Part shown: piece by piece, positions 8,353 to 17,046 of the stretch | How the letters are laid out: every line of letters starts with the position of its first letter | Numbering within the stretch: the stretch's first letter is position 1 | Assembly: GCA_023388965.1 (NCBI GenBank) | Contig: JAEWFF010000021.1 | Coordinates: forward strand, 31,792-95,791 | DNA from: Pseudomonadota bacterium | GTDB taxonomy: Bacteria; Pseudomonadota; Alphaproteobacteria; Rhizobiales; Methylopilaceae | DNA length: 64,000 nt | Reading direction: 5' to 3' | Notes under the pieces: generated by a model | What the model saw: the letters and a program-made list of their open reading frames with translations, nothing else | The model's database searches: none | What the model was told of the DNA's origin: nothing | Position numbers and translations under genes: made by a program

Positions 8353-9219
8353 ATGAAGCCCATACGCAAGGCGATCTTCCCGGTGGCCGGTCTCGGCACC
8401 CGCTTTCTTCCCGCGACCAAGGCCATGCCGAAGGAAATGCTGACCGTCGTCGACCGGCCCGTCATCCAGCATGTCGTCGACGAGGCGCGCGAAGCCGGCA
8501 TCGAGCATTTCATCTTCGTCACCGGCCGCAACAAGGGCGTGATCGAGGATCATTTCGACAAGCAGTTCGAGCTCGAAGCGACGCTCGAGGCGCGCTGCAA
8601 GATGAAGGAACTCGAAGCCCTGCAGCAGGACCTGCCGAGCGCCGGCCAGTCGAGCTTCACGCGCCAGCAGGAACCGCTCGGCCTCGGCCATGCGGTGTGG
8701 TGCGCGCGCGACATCGTCGGCAACGAGCCGTTCGCGCTACTTCTGCCCGATATGCTGCATCACGGCCCGTCCTGCCTGAAGGGCATGATGGAGGTCTATG
8801 AAAAGACCGGCGGCAACATCATCGCCGTCAACGAAGTGCCGAAGGATCAGGTGCATCAATACGGTATTGTCGGTGTCGGCGAGAAAGCGGGCGCGGGCTT
8901 CCGCATCACCGGCATGGTGGAAAAGCCGAAAGCCGCGGACGCGCCGTCCAATTTCTCGATTTCCGGCCGGTACATACTGCAGCCGGACATCTTCGCTCTG
9001 CTCGAAAAGCAGCAGAAGGGCGCGGGCGGCGAAATCCAGCTTACCGATTCCATGCTGACTTTGGCCAAGACGCAGGATTTCTTCGGCTATGAATTCGAGG
9101 GCCGCATTTTCGACTGCGGATCGAAGATCGGTTTTCTTGCCGCGAACATCGCCTACGGGCTGGAGCGCGAGGACCTTGCGCCGGCTCTGCGCGCGGAGAT
9201 CAAGGGCGCGTTGGGGTAG
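8353..9219 (+). CDS. galU: UTP--glucose-1-phosphate uridylyltransferase
   Basis: 288 residues. The nucleotidyltransferase signature GLGTRFLPATKAMPKEML near residues 10-27 and later motifs (VVDRPVIQHVVDEA, EKPKA, GRYILQPDIF, DCGSKIGF) match GalU throughout. It makes UDP-glucose for galE, glycogen-free polysaccharides and LPS. The ATG at 8353 (MKPIRKAIFPVAGLG) is the natural family start; the open frame upstream lacks homologous residues. No strong Shine-Dalgarno site is visible. Confidence 0.96.
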   Translation: MKPIRKAIFPVAGLGTRFLPATKAMPKEMLTVVDRPVIQHVVDEAREAGIEHFIFVTGRNKGVIEDHFDKQFELEATLEARCKMKELEALQQDLPSAGQSSFTRQQEPLGLGHAVWCARDIVGNEPFALLLPDMLHHGPSCLKGMMEVYEKTGGNIIAVNEVPKDQVHQYGIVGVGEKAGAGFRITGMVEKPKAADAPSNFSISGRYILQPDIFALLEKQQKGAGGEIQLTDSMLTLAKTQDFFGYEFEGRIFDCGSKIGFLAANIAYGLEREDLAPALRAEIKGALG

Positions 9220-9227
9220 GTGTATTG

Positions 9228-9273
9228 CCTCTCCCGCCTGAACCCGGCTGTTGCCGGGTTCAGGCGGGAGAGG
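9228..9273. terminator. Bidirectional hairpin derived from a family A repeat
   Basis: Arms 9228-9248 and 9253-9273 are perfectly complementary over 21 base pairs around a TGTT loop. It sits between the convergent ends of galU (9219) and the barrel gene (9277). There is no long U tract, so it may work as an RNA 3'-end structure rather than a classical intrinsic terminator. Confidence 0.6.
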
Positions 9274-9276
9274 AGT

Positions 9277-10698
9277 CTATCGCTGCATGCGCAGCCCGAC
9301 CTCGACCTTGGTAGCATCGTAATTACCCGAGCCGTCGGTGGTCTCGAGTTTCCTGTATTCGACGCGTCCGATCGCCGACATCATGCGGTTGAGCTTGTAT
9401 TCGAGTTCCAGTTCGGCATCGAAATCGCGCAGCCGCTCGCCGTCCGGATAATCGGACTGCCGGAAGCCGGCCTCGCCGCTCAAGATCAGCCATTCGCGGA
9501 ATTCATGGTCGAAGCCGGCGCGCGCATATACGGACGATCCGACAGCGCAGCATTCGCGCGTCGTTGAATCGACCGTACGCCCGGTCGACAGGCGCAGACG
9601 CGTCAGATCGCTCGGCTGCCAGATGACCGTCCCTTCGGCGACGAGGCCGGATTCCGCCGGTATCGCCGCATCCTCGGCTTCCTGGCGGCCGTAGCCGATC
9701 TTGGCTTCGGCGGTCCAGATCGGATCGGGCTCGAAACGTGCGCCGGCATAGATGCGATAGCCGTCGGTGTTGTGCGCGATGCCGTTGTCGTTGATGTCGA
9801 CATCGTAAGTGCGCTTGTTGACGGCGGCTTCCACGAACGGCTCAAGCGCGGGGCTGAGTTCGACGCCGGTGCGCAGGCGCAGATCCGCTTCCGTATAATC
9901 GCGGTCGTGCAGATCGGGGTCGCCGTAATCGACGCGCAGGACATCGAGGGTCGGTGCAATCGAGATGCGACCGGGCTTGTAGACGACGCCCGCGCGGCCG
10001 CCGAGGCGAAGATTCTGCTCGGTCGTCGTTACGCCGATCAGTTCCGGATCGTCGCGTGTATCGTTGTCGAGCGAGCCGTGAAAGGCGAAATCGGCGCGGA
10101 TGTCGTTACGCACATCGAGGCGCAGCGCGGCATCGGCGGCATAATCGGCGCCATTTTCGTCCGGAAGCTTGTCGTAGGCCGTGTAGCCGGCCTCGAGCCG
10201 CCCGCGGAATTGATGGCGTATCCAGTCCGACTCGACATCGATGCGGCCGTCCACGCGGCCATAGGCCGAGCCCTGCGGCACAGGGTCGTTTTGCGGATTG
10301 GAATCGTAGCCGCCGCGCAGGGTCAGGCTCGGCTTGACGAGGAAGGCGCCGGTGCGGATGCCGAGCGGCTCATAGGGCTCCGGGTCGTCGCGGCGGGCGC
10401 GGCGCGGCGTGCGATAGGGCTCGGGCAGCGGTTCGGGCCCCGATATCTCCGGCGCTTCGTCGGCGCCGTCGACGGGCGCGGCGAATGCCGATGCCGGTTC
10501 GGCCTCCGGGTTCATCGCATAGGGCGAAAAATCCTCATCCGCGCCGGGCAGGGGATCGAGCGCCCCGCGCAGCATGCCCTGGGCGAGGGACGGGACGGGC
10601 GACATCAGCGCGGCCGCAAGCACAAGGCCGAGCAATGGCGAAACCGGCGGCGCGCGCCGCCCGCCTTTGGATGCGGAAGGTCTTCCCGGGGCATTCAT
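9277..10698 (-). CDS. Outer-membrane beta-barrel protein (porin-2 like)
   Basis: 473 residues from ATG 10698. A positively charged N-terminus and hydrophobic stretch (PLLGLVLAAALMSPVPSLAQ) form an export signal of about 39 residues. After an acidic/proline linker come repeated alternating strands (LTLRGGYDSNPQ, FRGRLEAGYTAYD, LRLDVRNDIRADFAFHGSL, AEAKIGYGRQEA, VGLRMQR) ending in an Arg-terminated strand. The pattern fits the putative beta-barrel porin 2 (BBP2) family found in many alphaproteobacteria. The gene lies among LPS and envelope genes; the transported substrate, if any, is unknown. Confidence 0.8.
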   Translation of the reverse strand: MNAPGRPSASKGGRRAPPVSPLLGLVLAAALMSPVPSLAQGMLRGALDPLPGADEDFSPYAMNPEAEPASAFAAPVDGADEAPEISGPEPLPEPYRTPRRARRDDPEPYEPLGIRTGAFLVKPSLTLRGGYDSNPQNDPVPQGSAYGRVDGRIDVESDWIRHQFRGRLEAGYTAYDKLPDENGADYAADAALRLDVRNDIRADFAFHGSLDNDTRDDPELIGVTTTEQNLRLGGRAGVVYKPGRISIAPTLDVLRVDYGDPDLHDRDYTEADLRLRTGVELSPALEPFVEAAVNKRTYDVDINDNGIAHNTDGYRIYAGARFEPDPIWTAEAKIGYGRQEAEDAAIPAESGLVAEGTVIWQPSDLTRLRLSTGRTVDSTTRECCAVGSSVYARAGFDHEFREWLILSGEAGFRQSDYPDGERLRDFDAELELEYKLNRMMSAIGRVEYRKLETTDGSGNYDATKVEVGLRMQR

Positions 10699-10819
10699 GG
10701 TTAAGGAAGATCGACCAAGCGAGGTTAATATGCGGTTCTTGTCGCTCGGGAATTTGCGGCCGGCTTGCCCGGGGTCCGGCCCGGGATTACACAGAACGCC
10801 TCCCAAGGAGTTGAAACCC

Positions 10820-11824
10820 GTGTCGAAGCCCGTCCCCGCCGCCGGAGAGGATCAGGAGCCGAGTCCGGCCCTTGCCTCGGCCCGCAAGACGCTGGATTTC
10901 GAGCGCAGCGGCCTCGAAATTCTGGGCCATGCGCTCGAAGCCGATCTCGGCCGCGCCTTCGGGGCCGCGGTCGATCTGATCGGCCGGGCGGAAGGCCGCG
11001 TGATCGTCACCGGAATGGGCAAAAGCGGTCATGTGGGCCGCAAGCTCGCCGCTACTCTGGCCTCAACCGGCACGCCCGCTTTCTTCGTCCATGCCGCCGA
11101 AGCGGGGCATGGCGATCTCGGAATGGTGACGCCGAAGGATGTGGTGATCGCGCTGTCCTGGTCGGGCGAGACGCCCGAACTGCGCGATGTCATTCACCAC
11201 ACCCAGCGCAATGCCGTGCCGGTGATCGCGATCACCTCCGACGCCGCAAGCGCGCTCGGGCGGACATCGACGGTGGTTCTGGCTTTGCCGAAAGCGGCGG
11301 AGGCCTGCCCCCACGGCCTTGCGCCGACGACCTCGACCACGATGCAGCTCGTCATCGGCGATGCTCTGGCGATCGCGCTTCTGGAAGGGCGCGGCTTCTC
11401 GGCGTCCGATTTCAGGGTCTTTCATCCGGGCGGACGGCTGGGGGCGGGGCTCACCCATGTCCGCGACCTGATGCATACGGGCGAAAATGTGCCGCTCGTG
11501 CCGGCCGCCACGATGATGTCGGACGCGATCCTCGTCATCAGCGCAAAGAGCTTCGGCTGTGTCGGCGTGATCGACCAGAGCCGCAAACTGGTCGGGATCG
11601 TGACCGACGGCGATCTTCGGCGGCACATGAATCCGGGCCTTCTGGCCAACCGGATCGAGGACGTGATGACGCGCCAGCCGCGCACGGTCGGGCCCGAGAC
11701 GATTGCCTCGGCCGCGCTGGAAATCATGAATTCTTCCAAGATCATGGCCCTGTTCGTCGTCGAGGACGGCAGGCCTGTCGGCATCCTGCATCTGCACGAC
11801 GCTCTGCGCGCCGGGGTGGCGTAA
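10820..11824 (+). CDS. kdsD: Arabinose-5-phosphate isomerase, KpsF/GutQ family
   Basis: 334 residues from GTG 10820, preceded by AAGGAG at 10805-10810; longer upstream reading has no family similarity. The SIS sugar-isomerase domain shows VTGMGKSGHVGRK (about 62-74), AEAGHGDLG and SWSGET. Two CBS domains follow (from about residue 205: VRDLMHTGENVP..., IEDVMTRQPRTV...). It converts ribulose-5-phosphate to arabinose-5-phosphate, the first step to KDO for LPS. The gene is divergent from the outer-membrane barrel gene. Confidence 0.92.
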   Translation: MSKPVPAAGEDQEPSPALASARKTLDFERSGLEILGHALEADLGRAFGAAVDLIGRAEGRVIVTGMGKSGHVGRKLAATLASTGTPAFFVHAAEAGHGDLGMVTPKDVVIALSWSGETPELRDVIHHTQRNAVPVIAITSDAASALGRTSTVVLALPKAAEACPHGLAPTTSTTMQLVIGDALAIALLEGRGFSASDFRVFHPGGRLGAGLTHVRDLMHTGENVPLVPAATMMSDAILVISAKSFGCVGVIDQSRKLVGIVTDGDLRRHMNPGLLANRIEDVMTRQPRTVGPETIASAALEIMNSSKIMALFVVEDGRPVGILHLHDALRAGVA

Positions 11825-11828
11825 TTCA

Positions 11829-11850
11829 CCTCTCCCGCAGGCGGGAGAGG
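11829..11850. terminator. Family A hairpin after kdsD
   Basis: CCTCTCCCG and its reverse complement flank a short CAG loop just after the kdsD stop. This is the minimal, single-hairpin form of the family A repeat and could end the kdsD transcript. Confidence 0.45.
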
Positions 11851-11905
11851 GGACTGGGAGCCCGGACATGCGATCCCGCGTCTCCGCACAAATTTCTGCC
11901 CTCCC

Positions 11906-11920
11906 TTAACGGGCAATTAG
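11906..11920 (+). promoter_or_regulatory. Possible CtrA-type site upstream of motA
   Basis: TTAA (11906-11909), seven bases, then TTAG (11917-11920): one base off the TTAA-N7-TTAA consensus of the alphaproteobacterial regulator CtrA. It is 65 bases upstream of the motA start. CtrA commonly controls motility genes; the role here is inferred. Confidence 0.4.
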
Positions 11921-11984
11921 AAAAGCCCGGCCTATTCTGCGGTCCGAGTAAGGGGCTGTTTTCCTTAGGGTTGGGTACGGGTTT

Positions 11985-12764
11985 ATGGATATCGCATCTC
12001 TCGGCGGGTTTTTCCTCGCGATCGCCATTGTCGGCTGGCTCGCGATCTCGGGAGGCGATCCGCGCGTGCTCATGGATACGCACGCCGCCGTTGTCGTGTT
12101 CGGCGGCGCCATTGCGGCGACCATGATCCGTTTTCCGCTGCACTCGACGCTGTACGGTTTCCCGATCGGCCTGAAATACACCTTCTCCATGCGCAAGGTC
12201 TCGACCCGCGCGCTGATCGACGAGATCGGCCAGCTTGCCGACCTCGTGCGCAAGAAGGGCCCGCTGGCGCTCGAGAACACGCCGGTCTCCGATCAGTTTC
12301 TCGCCAAGGGCGTGCGCTATATTGCCGACGGCTATGACGCCGAATTCATCCGCGACAGCCTCGAGCGCGAGCGCGACCTCCTTCTGATGCGCCTCTCGGA
12401 AGGCGAAAAGATTTTCCGCTCCATCGGCGACTGCGCGCCCGCCTTCGGCATGGTCGGCACCCTGATCGGCATGGTGCAGATGTTCGCCAATATGGCGGAC
12501 CCCTCGACGCTTGGTCCGTACATGGCGATTGCGCTGTGCGCCACCTTGTACGGCGCCATCGTGCAGAACTTCATCGGTCTGCCGATCGCCGACAAGCTGC
12601 ATCTGAAATTCGCCGAGGAAGACCTCAACCAGACGCTCATCATCGACGGCATCCTGCAGATCCGCGACGCTAAGAGCCCGGCGCTCGTGCGCGAAATGCT
12701 GCAGGCCTATCTGCCCGAGAAACACCGCGACCGTGAGGACGCGGACCTCGACGAGGCGGCCTGA
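11985..12764 (+). CDS. motA: MotA/PomA-type stator channel protein
   Basis: 259 residues with four predicted membrane segments, two near the N-terminus (about 5-25 and 32-50) and two after a long cytoplasmic loop (about 145-200). The conserved MotA_ExbB region GDCAPAFGMVGTLIGMVQMF is present, as are the charged cytoplasmic loop and C-terminal cytoplasmic tail. Overall it looks more like PomA-type than the longer enterobacterial or rhizobial MotA. It should form an ion-conducting stator ring with the adjacent MotB-like protein (3-base gap). No flagellar genes are in the window, so a non-flagellar stator role cannot be excluded. Confidence 0.85.
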   Translation: MDIASLGGFFLAIAIVGWLAISGGDPRVLMDTHAAVVVFGGAIAATMIRFPLHSTLYGFPIGLKYTFSMRKVSTRALIDEIGQLADLVRKKGPLALENTPVSDQFLAKGVRYIADGYDAEFIRDSLERERDLLLMRLSEGEKIFRSIGDCAPAFGMVGTLIGMVQMFANMADPSTLGPYMAIALCATLYGAIVQNFIGLPIADKLHLKFAEEDLNQTLIIDGILQIRDAKSPALVREMLQAYLPEKHRDREDADLDEAA

Positions 12765-12767
12765 CCC

Positions 12768-13598
12768 ATGGCCCGCAAGAGAAAGGGCGAGGCCCACGGC
12801 GGCGGCCACGGCTGGTACGTCACCTTCGCCGATCTCATGGCGCTGATGATGGCGTTCTTCGTCATGATCGCCGCCTTCTCCACGATGAACGAGGAGAAGA
12901 TGAAGCAGGCGCTCGGCTCGATCCGCGAGGCGTTCGGCGTACAGACGGTCAAGGAAGTCCATGGCGGCATCATGGAAATTCAGGGCCTGCCGGTGCGCAG
13001 CTTCCCGAAAAATGTCGCGATGACCAATCCGGTTGATTCGACGCAGCAGCCCGGCCCGATCATCGAGCAATACGACCGCGCGCCGCTGCAGCAGGGCCGC
13101 GACTACAAGTTCTCGACCGCCGCCGCGACCTTGCGCCAGGCGCTGCAGGACATGCCGGACCTTGCCGAAATCTCGCAGAACATCCTGATCGAGGAAACGC
13201 CGGACGGACTCGAAATCCGGATCGCCGATCAGGACGGGCGCTCCATGTTCCCCGAAGGCTCGCGCGAACCCTATGCGCGCGTACGCTCAGCGTTGACCGC
13301 TCTCGTGCCCACGTTGCGCGAACTGCCGCAACGCATCGCGATCACGGGCCATACGGCATCGAGCGACAGCGCCGTGCCGCTGAATTACGGGCCGTGGGAA
13401 ATCTCGGCCGACCGCGCCAATGCCGTGCGCCGCATCCTCGCCAAGGGCGGGATGCCCGCCGACCGTTTCTTCTCGGTGTCCGGACGCGCCGACACCCAGC
13501 CGCTCTATCCGGACAACCCCTATCTGCCCGCCAACCGGCGCATCTCGATCACGCTGATGAGCGAGCCGCCGCCCGTGCCGGCGGATGTGAAGTTGTAA
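12768..13598 (+). CDS. motB: MotB-type stator protein with OmpA peptidoglycan-binding domain
   Basis: 276 residues. A short basic N-terminus is followed by one membrane helix (about 17-40) carrying the ion-binding aspartate in YVTFADLMALMMAFF. After a plug/linker region comes a C-terminal OmpA-like domain (about 150-270; GHTASSD, ISADRANAVRRIL, NRRISI) that anchors to peptidoglycan. It follows the MotA partner by 3 bases; the pair converts ion flow into torque or wall-linked work. Confidence 0.87.
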   Translation: MARKRKGEAHGGGHGWYVTFADLMALMMAFFVMIAAFSTMNEEKMKQALGSIREAFGVQTVKEVHGGIMEIQGLPVRSFPKNVAMTNPVDSTQQPGPIIEQYDRAPLQQGRDYKFSTAAATLRQALQDMPDLAEISQNILIEETPDGLEIRIADQDGRSMFPEGSREPYARVRSALTALVPTLRELPQRIAITGHTASSDSAVPLNYGPWEISADRANAVRRILAKGGMPADRFFSVSGRADTQPLYPDNPYLPANRRISITLMSEPPPVPADVKL

Positions 13599-13621
13599 TT
13601 ACCTAGAAGGGTGAGAGTTGC

Positions 13622-13760
13622 TCCCATCCCTCCCACGCGAAGCGGGGGAGGGCGACTCGCACGAAGTGCGAGCGGGGTGGGGGCATATCGAGAGATTGTC
13701 CTGTCACCCCACCCCGGTCACGCTGGCGCGTGACTCGCCCTCTCCTTTCAGGGGAGGGAT
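13622..13760. repeat. Family A palindromic repeat
   Basis: CCCTCCC.../...GGGGGAGGG ends enclose CTCGCAC/GTGCGAG (13656-13672, loop GAA) and GTCACG/CGTGAC (13717-13734), in the usual CACCCC...CTCGCCCTCTCC frame. It fills the gap between motB and the convergent nfeD gene and probably structures both 3' ends. Confidence 0.75.
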
Positions 13761-13765
13761 AAGGA

Positions 13766-14209
13766 TCAGGCTTCCTCCACCCGCAACACCGCGCCCTCGG
13801 CGGCGGCGATGCGCACTTTCGTGCCCGCGGGCAGATCGGGGCCGGTGACGCGCCAGACCGTATCCTCGATATGGACGCGGCCCTGGCCGCCTAAGACCGG
13901 CTCGTCGAGCGTAAAGACACGGCCGACATACATTTCCGAGCGGCGGTGCAGAACGGGTTCCGGCCCGCGCGCGCGGCGTCCGCCCGAATAGAACCACCAG
14001 CCGGCGACGGCGAGCACCGCAAGCACGGCATAAAGGATGAGCTGCGTCTGCCATGCGAGCGCGAGGACGAATGCCAGTATGCCGGTGACGAGCGCGGCGA
14101 TGCCGAGCCACAGGATGAAGCTGCCGGGCGCGACGATCTCGATGGCGAGCAGGACGACGCCGAGAATGATCCAGCTCCAGCCGCCGAGCGAGGCGATGAA
14201 GCCGATCAT
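13766..14209 (-). CDS. NfeD-family membrane protein
   Basis: 147 residues: three close hydrophobic helices (about 10-75) followed by a soluble C-terminal OB-fold-like domain with VGRVFTLDEPVLGGQGRV and LPAGTKVRIAAAEG, the NfeD signature region. Its start overlaps the end of the upstream SPFH gene by 4 bases (ATGA). NfeD proteins pair with SPFH/stomatin proteins in membrane quality control and microdomain organisation. Confidence 0.9.
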   Translation of the reverse strand: MIGFIASLGGWSWIILGVVLLAIEIVAPGSFILWLGIAALVTGILAFVLALAWQTQLILYAVLAVLAVAGWWFYSGGRRARGPEPVLHRRSEMYVGRVFTLDEPVLGGQGRVHIEDTVWRVTGPDLPAGTKVRIAAAEGAVLRVEEA

Positions 14210-15177
14210 GTCGGCGGCACGGTGCGCGGCCGCACGGGCGGCGAAGGAGGCGTGTCGGGACGATGGCTCTCGACCGCCGATTTGGCGATTTCGGCGATGC
14301 CGGCGAGCGAGCCGATGATCGCGGTGGCCTCGACCGGCAGGATCAGGGTCTTCTGGTTCGGCGCGCTCGCGAGCGCTTCAAGGGCACCGACATATTTGTC
14401 GGCGATGAAATAGTTGAGGGCGGCGAGATCGCCGCGCGCGACGGCTTCGGAGACGGCGGTGGTGGCTTTCGCCTCGGCCTCGGCGGCGCGCTCGCGGCCC
14501 TCGGCATCGCGGAAGGCGGCCTCGCGGCGGCCTTCGGCTTCGAGGATTTGCGCCTGCTTCTTGCCCTCGGCGCGGAGGATTTCGGACTGCCGCTCGCCTT
14601 CGGCTTCCAGAATTGTCGCGCGCTTCTCACGCTCGGCCTTCATCTGGCGCGCCATGGCGGCGACGAGATCCTGCGGCGGGCGAATGTCCTTGATCTCGAT
14701 GCGCGTGGCTTTGACGCCCCACGGCGCGGCGGCGGCATCGACGACTCGCAGCAGGCGCTCGTTGATCTCGTCGCGCTGCGACAGGACATGGTCGAGGTCC
14801 ATCGAGCCCATGACCGAGCGGATATTGGTCATGGTCATGTTCAGGATGGCGGACTGGAGATTGTCGACCTCGTAACTCGCCTGCGCGGCATCGACGACCT
14901 GATAGAAGTTCACGCCATCGACCTGAACGGTGGCGTTGTCGCGGGTGATGACCTCCTGGCTCGGAATGTCGAGCACCTGCTCCATCATGTTCACCTTGCG
15001 GCCGATCCGGTCGATGAAGGGGATGATGAGGGTGAGGCCCGGCGTCAGGGTGCGCGTGTATTTCTGGAAGCGTTCGACGGTGTAATTGTAGCCCTGCGGC
15101 ACGGTCTTGACGCCGGCGAACAGGACGAGGACGACGAAGCCGACCAGAAGGACAGCGAAAATATCAAAGCCGAACAT
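14206..15177 (-). CDS. SPFH/stomatin-family membrane protein (QmcA-like)
   Basis: 323 residues from ATG 15177, with GGAG 8 bases upstream. An N-terminal membrane anchor (FDIFAVLLVGFVVLVLFAGV) is followed by the SPFH/Band 7 domain (VPQGYNYTVERFQKYTRTL ... DRIGRKVNMMEQVLDIPSQ) and a long Ala/Glu/Arg coiled coil (about 185-255). A proline-rich tail closes it. Such proteins oligomerise at the inner membrane and modulate proteases such as FtsH. It forms a two-gene operon with nfeD, a conserved pairing. Confidence 0.92.
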   Translation of the reverse strand: MFGFDIFAVLLVGFVVLVLFAGVKTVPQGYNYTVERFQKYTRTLTPGLTLIIPFIDRIGRKVNMMEQVLDIPSQEVITRDNATVQVDGVNFYQVVDAAQASYEVDNLQSAILNMTMTNIRSVMGSMDLDHVLSQRDEINERLLRVVDAAAAPWGVKATRIEIKDIRPPQDLVAAMARQMKAEREKRATILEAEGERQSEILRAEGKKQAQILEAEGRREAAFRDAEGRERAAEAEAKATTAVSEAVARGDLAALNYFIADKYVGALEALASAPNQKTLILPVEATAIIGSLAGIAEIAKSAVESHRPDTPPSPPVRPRTVPPT

Positions 15178-15364
15178 GCAAAATCTCCGCTCCGCGGCCG
15201 GGCGGCGCACTGTGGGGCGGCGGCGGAAAAGTCACAAGAGGAGCGCGCGGGGCGGGTTGCATTTTACCGCCCGTTGGACTAATTAGCCGCCCCAACAGCC
15301 GATCTTCCCTACCGGTGAAGAACCGCTTTTCGCGGCGGCACTCCAATTCGCAGGCAGACGACCG

Positions 15365-15490
15365 ATGAAAATCCGCAATTCCCTCAAGTCGCTGCGCGGC
15401 CGTCATCGGGACAACCGTATCGTCCGCCGCAAGGGCCGCGTCTTCATCATCAACAAGACGCAGAAGCGCTTCAAAGCCCGTCAGGGCTGA
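15365..15490 (+). CDS. rpmJ: Ribosomal protein bL36, zinc-free type
   Basis: 41 residues, MKIRNSLKSLRGRHRDNRI followed by a basic tail ending TQKRFKARQG. This is the bL36 variant (YkgO-like) lacking the CxxC...C...H zinc ligands of standard L36. It is one of the smallest ribosomal proteins and binds 23S rRNA in the large subunit. Downstream GCC/GGC with six Ts (about 15493-15509) may be a weak terminator. Confidence 0.9.
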   Translation: MKIRNSLKSLRGRHRDNRIVRRKGRVFIINKTQKRFKARQG

Positions 15491-15550
15491 GGCCTCCCCG
15501 GCTTTTTTCGCATTTTGACCGCGCGGCAGATGCGCCCTAATTTGGGGCGC

Positions 15551-16177
15551 ATGACCGCGCGTTTTGCCTTGGCCGTTCTTGTCCTTTTTGCCGCCGTGCT
15601 TCCGGGCCGGGCGCAGGAGGATGCGGCACCGCCGCCGGACCCGGCGCCGGCCGCCGAAGCCCAGCCCCTCAATATCGACGCCGCCGAGAGCCAGCGCAAA
15701 GCGCGGCTGGAGCGCCTGTTCGACAGCCTCGCCGCCGCTGAAAATGCCGAGGACGCCAAACGCTACGAACAGGCGATCGACCGCATCTGGACCGCCTCGG
15801 GCAGCCCGACCGCCGATCTTCTGATGACACGCGCGGACGAGATGATGCAGGCCAACGATGCCGGCGGAGCGTTGACGCTGATCCAGGCGGCGCTGGATGC
15901 CAAACCCGATTTCGCCGAGGGCTGGAACCGGCGCGCGACCCTGTTTTTCCTGCGCGGCGATTATGTGAGCGCGATGGCCGCGATCCGCGAGACGCTGCGC
16001 CATGAGCCGCGCCATTACGGTGCCTGGGCCGGGCTCGGCCGCATCCTGCAGACGACGGGCGACGACCAGAAGGCGCTCGACGCCTATCGCCGCGCGCTCG
16101 CCATCCATCCGCATCTCGAAAACCTGCAGGAAGAGATCGACGGCCTCACGCTGAAGCTGCGCGGGCAGGAGCTTTAG
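15551..16177 (+). CDS. Exported TPR protein, unknown role
   Basis: 208 residues. ATG 15551 gives a signal peptide (MTARFALAVLVLFAAVLPGRAQ) and an acidic proline linker; starts at 15515 and 15530 would put extra residues ahead of the signal. About three tetratricopeptide units follow (LLMTRADEMMQANDAGGALT, WNRRATLFFLRGDYVSAMAA, WAGLGRILQTTGDDQKALDA). It is likely a periplasmic protein-interaction scaffold. No partner can be named; the gene stands alone between rpmJ and a family C repeat. Confidence 0.8.
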   Translation: MTARFALAVLVLFAAVLPGRAQEDAAPPPDPAPAAEAQPLNIDAAESQRKARLERLFDSLAAAENAEDAKRYEQAIDRIWTASGSPTADLLMTRADEMMQANDAGGALTLIQAALDAKPDFAEGWNRRATLFFLRGDYVSAMAAIRETLRHEPRHYGAWAGLGRILQTTGDDQKALDAYRRALAIHPHLENLQEEIDGLTLKLRGQEL

Positions 16178-16209
16178 GGCGAAGTACAGCCAATCGCTGC
16201 AGCACACTC

Positions 16210-16332
16210 CATCCTCATCCTGAGCCGGACGCCTGAAAGGCGTCCGTGTCGAAGGATGGAAGCAAGCAGCGGACTCGCCGCCGTGCTTCGACGCGGCTCA
16301 ATGCTGCGCATCGAGTCCGGCTCAGGATGAGG
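16210..16332. repeat. Family C palindromic repeat (CATCCTGAGCC type)
   Basis: Starts CATCCTCATCCTGAGCCGGA and ends with the complementary GAGTCCGGCTCAGGATGAGG, so the whole unit can fold back on itself. Inner arms are CGCCTGAAAGGCG and GATGCGCAGCATTGAG-type pairs. Other copies are at 37632-37684 (partial) and 48076-48200. Confidence 0.75.
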
Positions 16333-16370
16333 ATCGGAGTGGCGGCGCCGAGGAGCGGTTCGGAGAAGAT

Positions 16371-16895
16371 CTATTCCGCGGCGGCGCTGCGGCCCGCGGC
16401 GGTGCCGCGTCGGGCCTGGGTCTGTTCGCCGGCGTTCGTGTCCGCATCCTGATCGGTGAGCTGCACGGTCCACGAGCGCTGCTCGCCGGTGTCGATCTCG
16501 AAAAAGCCGGTGCGGTTGAAATTGCGGGCAAGGCAGTTCTCGATGCCCAGAATCGTGAACTCTTTTTCGCGGGTGCACATATAGGCGCTGCCGCCCCATT
16601 CGCCGCCGCGGTCGTAATCGATGGCGTAGACGTAATAATAGCGGGCGACCAGCGGCCCGGTGAGCAGGGTTTCGCAGCTCGCCGCCGCGACATTCCACCA
16701 GCCTTCGGTGACCCAGCTCGCGCCGTCCTTGTAGCCGATGGCGACGCCGACGCGGCTCTTGGTGGAATTGCACAGACGGAAATCCACCGCGAAGGCGGAG
16801 GAAGACCAAAGCGTAGTTGTCACCAGTGCGCACAGCGCGAGGAAGGAAGGAACACGCCCCCGCGTCCGGCGGCACGGAGCAGGGATCGACGTCAT
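16371..16895 (-). CDS. Exported DUF1036 protein
   Basis: 174 residues from ATG 16895. A twin-arginine-free signal peptide (hydrophobic core PSFLALCALVTTTLWSSSAFA) ends near residue 36. The mature part begins VDFRLCNSTKSRVGVAIGYKD and contains WVTEGWWNV, C-containing pairs (about four cysteines, likely disulfides) and YYYVYAIDYDRGGEWGGSAYMC. This pattern is the DUF1036 family of alphaproteobacterial periplasmic proteins, function unknown. Convergent with the TPR gene across a family C repeat. Confidence 0.82.
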   Translation of the reverse strand: MTSIPAPCRRTRGRVPSFLALCALVTTTLWSSSAFAVDFRLCNSTKSRVGVAIGYKDGASWVTEGWWNVAAASCETLLTGPLVARYYYVYAIDYDRGGEWGGSAYMCTREKEFTILGIENCLARNFNRTGFFEIDTGEQRSWTVQLTDQDADTNAGEQTQARRGTAAGRSAAAE

Positions 16896-17046
16896 CCGTG
16901 ACCGGCTCGTGTCAGCCAAACGATAAGGCACGTGTATCCCCATTTTGGCGCGGCGGTGTCAACGTAAACATCCCCGATCAGGCCGCGGCGGAAGACTAGA
17001 GCGCGCCAAAAAGGGCGGTATCGGGGCGGGCAGGGGGCCGGGCGGC